Assembly: GCA_964354225.1 (NCBI GenBank)
Contig: CAYGZC010000028.1
Coordinates: 1 to 64,000, forward strand
DNA: 64,000 nucleotides
Direction of reading: 5' to 3'
DNA from: CAYGZC01 sp964354225
Lineage (GTDB): Bacteria > Bacteroidota > Ignavibacteria > UBA10030 > SZUA-254
The position numbers and the translations under genes were made by a program. The notes below the pieces were generated by a model. It saw only the letters and a list, made by a program, of their open reading frames with translations, searched no databases and was not told the origin of the DNA. Positions within the stretch are counted from its first letter, which is position 1. Each line of letters begins with the position of its first letter. This document shows positions 16,252 through 24,552 of this stretch, piece by piece.

Positions 16252-17241
16252 ATGATGCCATTAATTGATTCTTTTAACAGAAAACACACATATCTCCGCA
16301 TCTCAGTAACGGATCGTTGTAACCTGCGCTGCATTTACTGTATGCCTTCGCAGGGAATTGAGATGAAAAGCCGCGATAAGATGTTGACATTCGATGAGAT
16401 AAAACGCGTCGCTGAAATCTTTGCTGCTTTAGGAATCACAAAAATCCGATTAACCGGAGGCGAACCGCTTGTCAGAAAAGATTTACCGAGGTTAGTTGAA
16501 AGTATATCAAATATTCCAGGCATCGACACGATCAGCATGACAACTAACGGGGTTCTTTTAAAAAACTTTGCACCTCAATTAAAAGAATCAGGTCTTACTC
16601 ATCTAAACGTCAGCTTAGATACTCTTCGCCTTTCTCGTTTTGTGCAAATCGCGTTGCGGCAAAATTATTATGATGTCATCGCTGGAATAAATGCTGCACT
16701 CGATGCAGGTTTTCAACCGCTCAAGTTGAATACCGTTATAATCGGCGGCGTCAATGACGATGAGCTTCATGATTTTGTGGAATTTGTTCGCGATAAACCG
16801 ATCAATATCCGCTTCATAGAATACATGCCGTTCAAGTTCAATCAATGGAATCAAGGTAAACTTATTTCATTCCAACAAATGAAAGAAAAAATTGAAGAGC
16901 GCTATAACCTGATTCCTTTGGAGAAATCATTAAATGAAAATTCTGTTTCTAAGGATTTCAAAATTCAGGGATTTGCTGGAAGTGTCAGTTTTATCACTTC
17001 AATGTCGGATCATTTTTGCGGAACATGCAATCGGATTCGTCTTACCGCCGATGGTTCGATTAAATCTTGTCTCTTCCATCCCGCTGAAGTCAACTTAAAA
17101 TCGGCGCTTCGAAGTAATTCATCCGACGATGTTATTTCGGAAATGATTCAATCTGCAATTTCAGTTAAACCGTACGGACATCCAAAAGCCGAAGATCTCA
17201 TAGCCATCGAAAATAGAAGTATGATACAAATCGGAGGATGA
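16252..17241 (+). CDS. moaA: GTP 3',8-cyclase MoaA
   Basis: Radical SAM enzyme for the first step of molybdenum cofactor synthesis, converting GTP to 3',8-cyclo-GTP. The N-terminal cluster C23-x3-C27-x2-C30 (DRCNLRCIYC) is present, followed by LTGGEPL. The second cluster is in CGTCN...SC near residues 259-276. The chain ends in Gly-Gly, as MoaA requires. At 329 residues it has the usual length. Two ATG codons are adjacent (16252, 16255) and either could be the start. It heads a five-gene cofactor cluster. Confidence 0.96.
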   Translation: MMPLIDSFNRKHTYLRISVTDRCNLRCIYCMPSQGIEMKSRDKMLTFDEIKRVAEIFAALGITKIRLTGGEPLVRKDLPRLVESISNIPGIDTISMTTNGVLLKNFAPQLKESGLTHLNVSLDTLRLSRFVQIALRQNYYDVIAGINAALDAGFQPLKLNTVIIGGVNDDELHDFVEFVRDKPINIRFIEYMPFKFNQWNQGKLISFQQMKEKIEERYNLIPLEKSLNENSVSKDFKIQGFAGSVSFITSMSDHFCGTCNRIRLTADGSIKSCLFHPAEVNLKSALRSNSSDDVISEMIQSAISVKPYGHPKAEDLIAIENRSMIQIGG

Positions 17242-17356
17242 TAACAATTCAAAGGGTAAAATTAAAAAGTAAAAGTTAAGAGCAAAATTATATTGACAAA
17301 TTACCATCAACAACTGACAAGCGACTAATGACTATTGACCAAAATAGAGGCGATTC

Positions 17357-18265
17357 ATGATAGATATTTCAAACAAAATTAAAACACTCCGCACGGCGAT
17401 TGCTCAAGCTACTTTGAAACTATCGCCTTCGACAATAGCGCTGATTCACCAGAACAAAATTCCGAAAGGGAATCCGCTCGAGGTAGCAAAAGTAGCCGCT
17501 ATTCAGGCGGCAAAGCATACGAGCGATATAATTCCATATTGCCATCCCTTGCCGATTGATTATGCAGGCATCGATTATGAATTCGGCGAAGATAAAATTA
17601 CCGTAACAGCGACCGTGAAAACAATTTATAAAACTGGTGTTGAGATGGAAGCCCTCACTTCGGCTTCAGTTGCTGTATTAACACTTTATGATATGATGAA
17701 AATGTTGGATGACTCGATGGAAATTATCGGTGTAAAGCTGTTGGAGAAAACGGGAGGTAAATCGGATTTCAAAACCAAATATGATCGATCGCTGTGTGCC
17801 GCAGTGCTTGTAATGTCGGATTCGGTTGTGGCTGGAACAAAATCGGATTTATCCGGACAATTAATCGTCGAGCGATTAAAAAAGGAAGGCATTCAAGTTG
17901 TTGATTACAAAATCATACCGGATGATATTGATAATATTGTACAGACACTTATTCATTATGCCGATGAAGATAAATTGGATTTAGTTATTACGACAGGCGG
18001 AACCGGCTTCAGTTCGCGGGATTGCACACCTGAAGCAATGTTGAAAGTTATCGAGCGAGAAATCCCCGGAATTCCAGAGGCGTCGCGGGAATTTGGACAA
18101 GAACGAACCCCATACTCAATGCTCTCACGTGCTAAATCTGGAATCAGAGGAAGAACACTGATTGTCAATCTTCCCGGCTCTAAGAAAGGTGTCGCAGATT
18201 CTCTAAACGCACTATTCCCCGGATTGTTGCACTCATTTAAAATGATATGGGGTGGGGGACATTGA
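17357..18265 (+). CDS. moaC: MoaC-MoaB/MogA fusion, molybdenum cofactor biosynthesis
   Basis: Bifunctional protein of 302 residues. Residues 1 to about 140 are MoaC (cyclic pyranopterin monophosphate synthase), with the ends of the active-site region visible as PYCHPLP and GVEMEALTSASVAVL. Residues about 145-302 are a MoaB/MogA domain (molybdopterin adenylyltransferase fold) with VITTGGTGFSSRDCTPEA and NLPGSKKGV. The second domain starts LCAAVLVMSDSV with no stop between, so this is a true fusion. It lies between moaA and moeA, as expected for the pathway. The 115-bp gap before it holds no gene. Confidence 0.94.
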   Translation: MIDISNKIKTLRTAIAQATLKLSPSTIALIHQNKIPKGNPLEVAKVAAIQAAKHTSDIIPYCHPLPIDYAGIDYEFGEDKITVTATVKTIYKTGVEMEALTSASVAVLTLYDMMKMLDDSMEIIGVKLLEKTGGKSDFKTKYDRSLCAAVLVMSDSVVAGTKSDLSGQLIVERLKKEGIQVVDYKIIPDDIDNIVQTLIHYADEDKLDLVITTGGTGFSSRDCTPEAMLKVIEREIPGIPEASREFGQERTPYSMLSRAKSGIRGRTLIVNLPGSKKGVADSLNALFPGLLHSFKMIWGGGH

Positions 18266-18381
18266 TAGATTTCGGATTGTGGATTTTAGATTTGCGATTT
18301 TCAATTTGTTCACAATGAAAATCAAGTCAGTTAAACGCAAAAAAATAAGCTCCGTTAGGAGCGACACAAGAAAAGAATAAA

Positions 18382-19593
18382 ATGATAGACTTTGAAGAAG
18401 CGGTAACAAAAATTTTAGACCACACACATCACCTGCCAACCACATCGCTCAGGTTAGCGAAATCGATTGGATATGTTCTTGCTGAGACGATAAAAGCCAA
18501 AGAATCAATTCCACGATTTGATTCATCTGCGGTAGATGGATATGCAGTTAGATCCGAGGATTTACAAAAAGTATCCAATAAAAATCCAAAACTGCTTCCA
18601 ATTATCGGAACAGTTAAAGCTGGTGATATCGTGATTCCAATATTGCGAAAGGGTTTTGCGATTAAAATATTTACCGGGACTTGCGTTCCGCAAAACGCAA
18701 ACGCAATCGTGATGCAAGAATATGCAGAAGAAAAAAATCACGCGGTTTCAATATTAAGAAAAGTTGAAAAAGGTGAGAACATCCGGCGACGAGGCAAGGA
18801 ATTTAAAAAAGGCGAGATTGTTATTGAACGCGGAAATTTAATCACACCGCCCGTTGTTGGTATGCTTGCATCTATGGGATATTCAAAGGTGCGTGTTTAT
18901 AAAAAACCAAATATCGGATTGATTGTTACAGGAAATGAACTTCGATCACTGGGAGTAAAATTACAAAACGGAGAGATATATGATTCAAACTCATTTGCCC
19001 TCACCGCAGTGTTACACTCGCTTGGTATCAATCCAGTAATTGAGAGACGAACAAAAGATAATAAGCGATCGATTAAGACAGCTCTCGAAGAAGCGATTAA
19101 ACTTTCCGATGTTGTCATATCGGTCGGCGGTGTTTCTGTTGGTGAGTATGATTTTGTTAAAGAAATTTTCACGGAACTTGGTGTAAAGAAAATATTCTGG
19201 AAAGTAGCTGTAAAACCGGGAAAACCAAATTATTTTGGTACACTCGGAAGAAAATTAATCTTTGGTTTACCTGGCAACCCTGTTGCAGCGTTGGTTTCGT
19301 TTTATCAATTGGTAATACCTGCAATCCATAAGTTAATCGGGCGCAATCATAAAGAAGTGTTTATGCCTGTTGTGCAACTTTCAGCCGATCTAAAGAAAAA
19401 ACATGGACGTTTAGAGTTTGTTCGCGGTGTTATTTCTACCAATCGGCTTGGTGAATTGATTGTATCACCAACGAAAGGACAGGGCTCACACATGCTTAGC
19501 GGAATAGCAAAAGCAAATTGTCTGATTCATTTTCCCAAGCAGGAGGATTTTATACGTAAAGGTTCAAACGTAAAAGTGGAATTGTTGAGGTGA
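18382..19593 (+). CDS. moeA: Molybdopterin molybdenumtransferase MoeA
   Basis: Inserts molybdate into adenylated molybdopterin. A 403-residue chain with the usual domain order. The N-terminal part carries PRFDSSAVDGYAV (near residues 43-55). A MogA-like domain has GLIVTGNEL and VVISVGGVSVGEYDFV, and the FGLPGNPVAA segment precedes the C-terminal beta domain. No deviation in the conserved residues is seen. The length is normal. Confidence 0.96.
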   Translation: MIDFEEAVTKILDHTHHLPTTSLRLAKSIGYVLAETIKAKESIPRFDSSAVDGYAVRSEDLQKVSNKNPKLLPIIGTVKAGDIVIPILRKGFAIKIFTGTCVPQNANAIVMQEYAEEKNHAVSILRKVEKGENIRRRGKEFKKGEIVIERGNLITPPVVGMLASMGYSKVRVYKKPNIGLIVTGNELRSLGVKLQNGEIYDSNSFALTAVLHSLGINPVIERRTKDNKRSIKTALEEAIKLSDVVISVGGVSVGEYDFVKEIFTELGVKKIFWKVAVKPGKPNYFGTLGRKLIFGLPGNPVAALVSFYQLVIPAIHKLIGRNHKEVFMPVVQLSADLKKKHGRLEFVRGVISTNRLGELIVSPTKGQGSHMLSGIAKANCLIHFPKQEDFIRKGSNVKVELLR

Positions 19594-19682
19594 GATATTT
19601 AGTATTGAAAAGATTAGAATGATGAAATAATTCATCACGATGACGATAGATCATAAAGCAAACAACAAAGAACAGAGAACAA

Positions 19683-20165
19683 TTGACCAATGACGAAGTA
19701 AAAGGCAAAATAGTAGCCATTAACATCAGCAAGAAAAAGGGGATACCCAAAACAAATGTTCAGCAAGCGACGTTGATTGAAAATTATGGTATAGAAGGAG
19801 ATACTCATGCAGGCAACTGGCACCGGCAGATAAGTTTACTCGGAATAGAAAGTATCAAGAAGATGCGAGAAGAAGGATTGAATGTCCGTCCCGGTGCTTT
19901 TGCAGAAAACATAACTACCGAATTTCTTAATCTACCCAAACTTAACATTGGTGATAAAATAACTATAGGAGACTCAGTTTTGGAAATAACTCAAATTGGT
20001 AAAGAGTGTCACACTAAATGTGCAATTTATTATCAGGCAGGCGATTGTGTGATGCCGAGGGAGGGAATCTTTGCCCGAGTATTAAAAGGTGGAATTATTA
20101 AAGTTGATGATGATCTAAAAATTATTACAGAAAGAGAATCCATCTCAGCAGGAGTATCGGACTAA
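19683..20165 (+). CDS. MOSC domain protein
   Basis: Small MOSC-fold protein of 160 residues, a family that carries or transfers sulfur from molybdenum cofactor sulfurases or binds the cofactor. Family features are GIEGDTHAGNWHRQISLL near residues 37-54 and ECHTKCAIYYQAGDCVMPREGIFARV near 109-134, the latter including the conserved cysteine. The only in-frame start near the N-terminus is TTG at 19683, because the nearby ATG is out of frame. Its place between moeA and mobA supports a role in cofactor maturation. Confidence 0.88.
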   Translation: MTNDEVKGKIVAINISKKKGIPKTNVQQATLIENYGIEGDTHAGNWHRQISLLGIESIKKMREEGLNVRPGAFAENITTEFLNLPKLNIGDKITIGDSVLEITQIGKECHTKCAIYYQAGDCVMPREGIFARVLKGGIIKVDDDLKIITERESISAGVSD

Positions 20166-20172
20166 TGGATTT

Positions 20173-20766
20173 ATGGAATTAAGAGATGATATTGTCGGTG
20201 TTATTCTTGCCGGCGGAAAAAGTTCAAGAATGGGAACAGATAAAGCATTGCTGGAGTTCAAAGGAAAACCTTTAATCCAACATATCGCTGAAACATTGAA
20301 GTCCGTCTTCAATCATGTTATTATAATTTCTGATTACAAAGAACAATATAAATTTCTTAGCTTACCTATATATGACGACATTTATAAAAATTGCGGACCG
20401 CTGGGAGGGATCCACTCAGCTTTTGTAAATTCAAAAAATGAAAATATCTTCATCGCATCATGCGATTTACCATTCATAAATTCTCTTGCAATTCATTATC
20501 TCCTTGATCATCATTCTCAGAGTGAGGCAACGATGTTCTCGATTAATCAACGAACTCAACCCTTGTTCGGTTTGTATAATCGATCATGTTTTTTGAAGCT
20601 AGAAAATCATCTAAAACAAAAACAGTATTCTGTTCTGCAATTCTTAAATAATATCCCCACGAATGTTATCCAGTTAAAATCTTCTCTCGCAATTGCCTTT
20701 TCAGGGAATTTAAAAAACATAAACACCCCTGCAGATTACCGAGCGATTGCTATAAAAATAACATAA
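20173..20766 (+). CDS. mobA: Molybdenum cofactor guanylyltransferase MobA
   Basis: Adds GMP to Mo-molybdopterin to give the guanine dinucleotide cofactor used by DMSO-reductase family enzymes such as nitrate or polysulfide reductases. A 197-residue protein with the nucleotide-binding GVILAGGKSSRMGTDKALL start, a CGPLGGIHSAF segment and SCDLPFI. It starts 7 bp after the MOSC gene. Its presence implies that this organism makes bis-MGD enzymes, although none is encoded in the window. Confidence 0.93.
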   Translation: MELRDDIVGVILAGGKSSRMGTDKALLEFKGKPLIQHIAETLKSVFNHVIIISDYKEQYKFLSLPIYDDIYKNCGPLGGIHSAFVNSKNENIFIASCDLPFINSLAIHYLLDHHSQSEATMFSINQRTQPLFGLYNRSCFLKLENHLKQKQYSVLQFLNNIPTNVIQLKSSLAIAFSGNLKNINTPADYRAIAIKIT

Positions 20767-20816
20767 GTGTTTTACACCCCCCAAAAAGTCCACGAAATAG
20801 CTTGTTTTCGGGGTAT

Positions 20817-20830
20817 GTGTGATATAACCC
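20817..20830. promoter_or_regulatory. Candidate operator, variant GTGTGATATAACCC, upstream of the sensor kinase
   Basis: Differs from the perfect palindrome GGGTTATATAACCC at 27402-27415 in two positions. It shares 14 of 15 bases (with the next base, A) with 24368-24382. It lies 55-70 bp before the kinase start and overlaps a possible -10 box (TATAAC), which would fit autoregulation. Inferred from recurrence. Confidence 0.5.
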
Positions 20831-20835
20831 AGCAT

Positions 20836-20865
20836 GTTATTAAAGATTTTTGTATCTTTAATAAC
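20836..20865. promoter_or_regulatory. Perfect 12-bp inverted repeat in front of the sensor kinase
   Basis: GTTATTAAAGAT and ATCTTTAATAAC with a 6-nt loop, ending 20 bp before the kinase ATG. It is AT-rich and has no following T-run. An operator or a 5'-leader hairpin hiding the start region are both possible. Confidence 0.5.
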
Positions 20866-20885
20866 GAAATTTGGATTGTAGCAAA

Positions 20886-22397
20886 ATGAGGGTTATCGTA
20901 GAAAAATTATTTCCATCTTTAGGTAAAAAAATTGCCTTTGCAGTTGTTCTCGTCTTTCTGATAGCCGGGGGTGCATTCGTGTATTTTGCGCATCAGACAG
21001 GATATACAATGCTTCAAAAACAAACACGAGCCAAAGCTCATGGGGTTGCCGAATTTGGAAAGGCGATCTTAGAGCATATCATGTTAGGCGGTCGGAATGA
21101 CCATTTGCAATCTGCACTCAAAAGAGCGGTGGCATCGGGACAAGCAAAAGATTTTCTAATTCTAACTGATGATGGTACGATCGTATTAAAAGCAGACAGC
21201 AATCAATACATTGATAGATTGCCAATAGAGAAATTTGTTGAATTACCTCAATTCCCCGGAGATCGTTTTCTTTCATTAAAACAAAATGACTCGTTATACG
21301 AATTTATCGTAACGCCGATTCAAAAGAAATCTGAATGCTATAGCTGCCACCCTGAAAAAGAAACGACGAAGGGATTCCTCGCTGTCAATATCTCTATGGA
21401 TGATGTTCGAGCGGCCTCATTGGAACACCGGACAATAAATCTGGTGATGACAGTTGTTACTTTTTCGGGCTTAGGAATTATCTTGTACCTTGCGTTGATG
21501 TTCCTTGTAATTCGCCCGGTGAAAAAACTAAATAGGCAGATGATTGATGTGGAAGAACAAATCGAAAAATATGAAGAAGGAAAACAGGTACAATTTTCAG
21601 AACTTGAACTGCCACACTCGAAAGACGAGATTGCAGGATTGCTGGCCGCGTTCAACAAACTCATCAAGCGATTAAATAAAACTCATAATAAATTACACGA
21701 AATGCACCAATCTCAGCTTGAGCATGCGGATCGCTTGGCAACAACCGGTGAGATGGCGGCAAGCATTGCTCACGAGATCAAAAATCCAATAGCTGGTGTG
21801 CTTGGAGCACTACAAGTTTTCGATAGTGAAACTCCGCATCACGATGAACGGAAAATAATCCTTGCCGAAATGATGATTCAATTACAGCGTGTCAACAATA
21901 CCGTCAATGATCTTCTGAATTATGCAAGACCCACCCCGCCTGTTTTTGGGGAAGTTTATATTAACGAGTTAATCGAAAAAACGCTTTCTTTGATATCGCA
22001 GCAAATCAAGAACGAACACATCGTTATTAAAAAAGAGTTGATGGCTGAACGTGTAAGCATCATAGCCGATGGGAAACAATTACAGCAAGTTTTATGGAAT
22101 ATCCTGCTTAATGCAATTCAGGCGATGGATGGAAAGGGCGCACTTTCAGTTACATCATATCAAAAAGATTCATCTGTGATAATTTTAATTGAAGATACAG
22201 GCAAAGGCATTCTTCCCGAGAATCTTGAAAGCATTTTCAAACCATTCTTCACAACCAAACATAAAGGGACCGGACTTGGAATGACAATATCGAAGCGTAT
22301 AATTACACAACATAAAGGGACTATAATCATTGATAGTGAGCCCGGAAAGGGAACTATCGCAACAATAATGTTACCACCACAACAAAATCACAGATGA
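20886..22397 (+). CDS. Membrane sensor histidine kinase with periplasmic CXXCH haem motif
   Basis: Two membrane segments (about 15-36 and 185-208) flank a periplasmic sensing domain. That domain contains a single covalent haem-binding motif C151-Y-S-C-H155 followed by a KGFLAVNIS strand, as in haem-bearing Cache/PAS-type sensors. Cytoplasmic parts follow in order: a HAMP-like linker, a coiled region, HisKA with the phosphoacceptor H296 (IAHEIKNP), and an HATPase_c domain with DTGKGI and GTGLGM. The ATG at 20886 is preferred over the in-frame TTG at 20871; neither has a clear ribosome site. The partner activator begins 6 bp after its stop. It probably senses redox state or a haem ligand (for example NO, CO or O2); the signal is inferred. 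Confidence 0.92.
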   Translation: MRVIVEKLFPSLGKKIAFAVVLVFLIAGGAFVYFAHQTGYTMLQKQTRAKAHGVAEFGKAILEHIMLGGRNDHLQSALKRAVASGQAKDFLILTDDGTIVLKADSNQYIDRLPIEKFVELPQFPGDRFLSLKQNDSLYEFIVTPIQKKSECYSCHPEKETTKGFLAVNISMDDVRAASLEHRTINLVMTVVTFSGLGIILYLALMFLVIRPVKKLNRQMIDVEEQIEKYEEGKQVQFSELELPHSKDEIAGLLAAFNKLIKRLNKTHNKLHEMHQSQLEHADRLATTGEMAASIAHEIKNPIAGVLGALQVFDSETPHHDERKIILAEMMIQLQRVNNTVNDLLNYARPTPPVFGEVYINELIEKTLSLISQQIKNEHIVIKKELMAERVSIIADGKQLQQVLWNILLNAIQAMDGKGALSVTSYQKDSSVIILIEDTGKGILPENLESIFKPFFTTKHKGTGLGMTISKRIITQHKGTIIIDSEPGKGTIATIMLPPQQNHR

Positions 22398-22403
22398 GTT
22401 TAT

Positions 22404-23774
22404 ATGCGGGGTGAAACAATCTTAATAGTCGATGATGAAAAGTTAATCCGATGGACGCTACTCCAGGAACTTTCTAAAAATGGTTTTAGAATTCTTGAAG
22501 CAATTAACATTAAAACGGCGTTTGGCATTATCAATGAAAACGAACCAGACCTAATTATTCTCGATCAAATGCTGCCCGATGGAACGGGTATCGATCTTCT
22601 TGAGAAGATGAAAGGCGGTGAGAGCATGCTGCCCGTGATTATGTTAACCGCGGTAGACCGCTCGAATATTGCTGTACAAGCGATGAAGCTCGGGGCTTTC
22701 GATTATGTTACAAAACCGGTAAATATTGAAGAACTCAAAATTGTTATTGAGAAGGCCCTCGAAACTACAAAGTTAAAAAGACAAGTTGCAAGTTTTTTAA
22801 AACAGCAAGAAACAAAGTGCGGTTTGTATGGACTTCTCGGTTCATCACCTCCTATGAAGAAGGTTTGCGAACAAATCAGGAAGGTTGCCCAAAGCAGCGG
22901 AACCACAGTATTGATAACTGGGGAGACTGGTACGGGGAAGGAGTTAGCTGCAAAGGCAATACACTTTCTAAGTGAGCGGCGAGATAAACCGTTAATTCCG
23001 GTAAACTTCTCGGCATTGACAGAAACAATTGTTGAAAGTGAATTATTCGGACATGAGAAAGGTGCATTCACAGATGCGAGAAGTCAAAGAAAGGGTATCT
23101 TTGAAATCGCAGATGGTGGAACCATCTTTCTTGATGAGATAGGTGACACCTCTCCAAAAATTCAAGTGCGGTTACTCCGCGTGCTTGAACAAAAAACTTT
23201 TCAGCGAGTTGGTGGCACGGCAGAAATAACTGTCGATATTCGTATCTTTGCGGCAACCAATCAGCCAATTGAAAAATTAGTAAAAGAAGCAAAATTTCGT
23301 TCAGATCTTTATTACCGGCTCAATGTTGCAAATATACATATGCCTCCACTCAGAGAGCGCGAGGATGACATTATCTTGTTGGCGGAATTTTTCTTGCATG
23401 AGTTTAATGCAACTTTCCATAAAAATTTTAAAGGTTTATCGGAGGATACTAAAAAACTATTCCTTAGTTATCACTGGCCCGGGAATGTACGAGAGCTACG
23501 CAATGTTGTAGAAAGAGCTGTCTTAATGGATGAAGGTGACTATATCTTTTCACATCAGGTCGAGCTGGGCCATCTTCATCATTTAAATCATGAATCACAT
23601 TCTCCAAGACTGACGCATAATAATGATAACATTTCTCTCGGTGATGTTGAAAAAGACACAATTATTAGGGCACTTGAAAAAACGAATTATAATCAATCCC
23701 AAGCTGCAAAATTACTCAAGATAAGTCGCGATACACTCCGTTATCGGATGAAAAAACATAACCTGCTCACTTAG
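22404..23774 (+). CDS. NtrC-family sigma-54-dependent response regulator
   Basis: A 456-residue activator with three parts. The receiver domain has the phosphorylatable D54 (IILDQMLPDG) and a conserved TKPV segment. The AAA+ domain has Walker A GETGTGKE and GTIFLDEIGD. The C-terminal FIS-type helix-turn-helix is NQSQAAKLLKISRDTLRYR. The sigma-54 contact loop reads GAFTDA instead of the canonical GAFTGA, a variant that should be tested for sigma-54 contact. It follows the haem sensor kinase by 6 bp and is its obvious partner. Candidate targets are the three -24/-12 promoters downstream. Confidence 0.94.
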   Translation: MRGETILIVDDEKLIRWTLLQELSKNGFRILEAINIKTAFGIINENEPDLIILDQMLPDGTGIDLLEKMKGGESMLPVIMLTAVDRSNIAVQAMKLGAFDYVTKPVNIEELKIVIEKALETTKLKRQVASFLKQQETKCGLYGLLGSSPPMKKVCEQIRKVAQSSGTTVLITGETGTGKELAAKAIHFLSERRDKPLIPVNFSALTETIVESELFGHEKGAFTDARSQRKGIFEIADGGTIFLDEIGDTSPKIQVRLLRVLEQKTFQRVGGTAEITVDIRIFAATNQPIEKLVKEAKFRSDLYYRLNVANIHMPPLREREDDIILLAEFFLHEFNATFHKNFKGLSEDTKKLFLSYHWPGNVRELRNVVERAVLMDEGDYIFSHQVELGHLHHLNHESHSPRLTHNNDNISLGDVEKDTIIRALEKTNYNQSQAAKLLKISRDTLRYRMKKHNLLT

Positions 23775-23882
23775 AGAAGGTCCAACATGTTCATCTTGCG
23801 CTAAATAACGCACCGAATAATCGCTTCCTATTTATTATCCCGCAAAATTATTTCCTTTCTTAAAGAGATGACATATTCATTA

Positions 23883-23898
23883 TGGCATAGACTTTGCA
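23883..23898 (+). promoter_or_regulatory. Sigma-54 promoter (TGGCATAGACTTTGCA) for the receiver-only regulator
   Basis: Matches the -24/-12 consensus TGGCAC-N5-TTGCA with one mismatch (T for C at the sixth base) and correct GG-GC spacing. Predicted start of transcription is about 18 bp before the ATG at 23927. No GGGTTATATAACCC-like site was seen just upstream. Confidence 0.65.
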
Positions 23899-23926
23899 AT
23901 TTCACAGGTGAATATCTAAGAAACAG

Positions 23927-24343
23927 ATGAGTTATACCACAAACAATAATCAGAAAAAGATAGACGGCAAAGTTCTTCTTGTTGAAGATGAAAACCTGAT
24001 CGGATGGTCGATCGCCACCGCTCTCCGGAGAGAGGGGTATGCTGTAACATTGGTAGAGTCGGGTGAGGAAGCGATAGAGATCATATCCTCAACAAAGTTC
24101 GATATCGTGATTACTGATCTCAAACTTCCTCAGATCAACGGCTTTGAAGTGGCAACAGTCGTCAAATCCCAATGCTCCTCAATACCGGTAATTATGATCA
24201 GCGCACAATCCAGCCAGACAACTCAAGATGTAAAAGTGCATCAGGCAGTTGATCGCTATATCGAAAAACCATTTGATCTAAATGAAATAATTAAAATTAC
24301 TCATCGACTGATTGGCCGTAGTTCAGCAAAAGTTGTTCGCTAA
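23927..24343 (+). CDS. Single-domain response regulator (receiver only)
   Basis: A 138-residue CheY/SpoOF-like receiver with acidic residues VEDE near 20, the phosphoacceptor D64 (VITDLKLP), a conserved Ser in MISAQ and Lys in IEKPF. There is no output domain. It lies between the NtrC-type activator and the first secreted cytochrome and has its own likely sigma-54 promoter. It may compete for or buffer phosphoryl groups from the haem kinase, or pass them to another system. Confidence 0.88.
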   Translation: MSYTTNNNQKKIDGKVLLVEDENLIGWSIATALRREGYAVTLVESGEEAIEIISSTKFDIVITDLKLPQINGFEVATVVKSQCSSIPVIMISAQSSQTTQDVKVHQAVDRYIEKPFDLNEIIKITHRLIGRSSAKVVR

Positions 24344-24367
24344 TATTCGTAATCTATAACTTGAACT

Positions 24368-24402
24368 GTGTGATTTAACCCATCGTTTGGGTTCTATACC
24401 CC
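24368..24402. promoter_or_regulatory. Tandem candidate activator sites upstream of the first secreted cytochrome
   Basis: Two overlapping inverted elements are visible. GTGTGATTTAACCC (24368-24381) and GGGTTCTATACCCC (24389-24402) both resemble the palindrome GGGTTATATAACCC. In addition AACCCA/TGGGTT (24377-24393) form an inverted repeat. Their centres lie about 105 and 125 bp upstream of the transcription start expected from the sigma-54 promoter at 24474, a usual distance for NtrC-type enhancers. Confidence 0.55.
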
Positions 24403-24473
24403 AAAGAGAGAAATCTTTCCTCCCAAAAGACAGAATATTCTTATTTTTTTACCCGTTTAATACAACATCCAAA

Positions 24474-24489
24474 TGGCACGCTGCTTGCA
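24474..24489 (+). promoter_or_regulatory. Sigma-54 promoter TGGCACGCTGCTTGCA
   Basis: Exact match to the TGGCACG-N4-TTGCA -24/-12 consensus. It lies 63 bp before the preferred start of the first T9SS multihaem cytochrome at 24553. Confidence 0.82.
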
Positions 24490-24552
24490 ATTCTTTCTGG
24501 AAAACCCAAATTAATCCACAATTTTATGAAACCTTTCATAAGGAGACACATC

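Noticed and set aside
20761..20886. Sigma-54 promoter for the haem kinase
   Set aside because: No TGGC-N-TTGC pair with correct spacing is present. At most a weak -10-like TATAAC overlaps the palindromic site.
24526..24552. Start of the first secreted cytochrome at 24526
   Set aside because: A strong ribosome site (AAGGAGA) lies inside this stretch, and a clean signal peptide begins at 24553.
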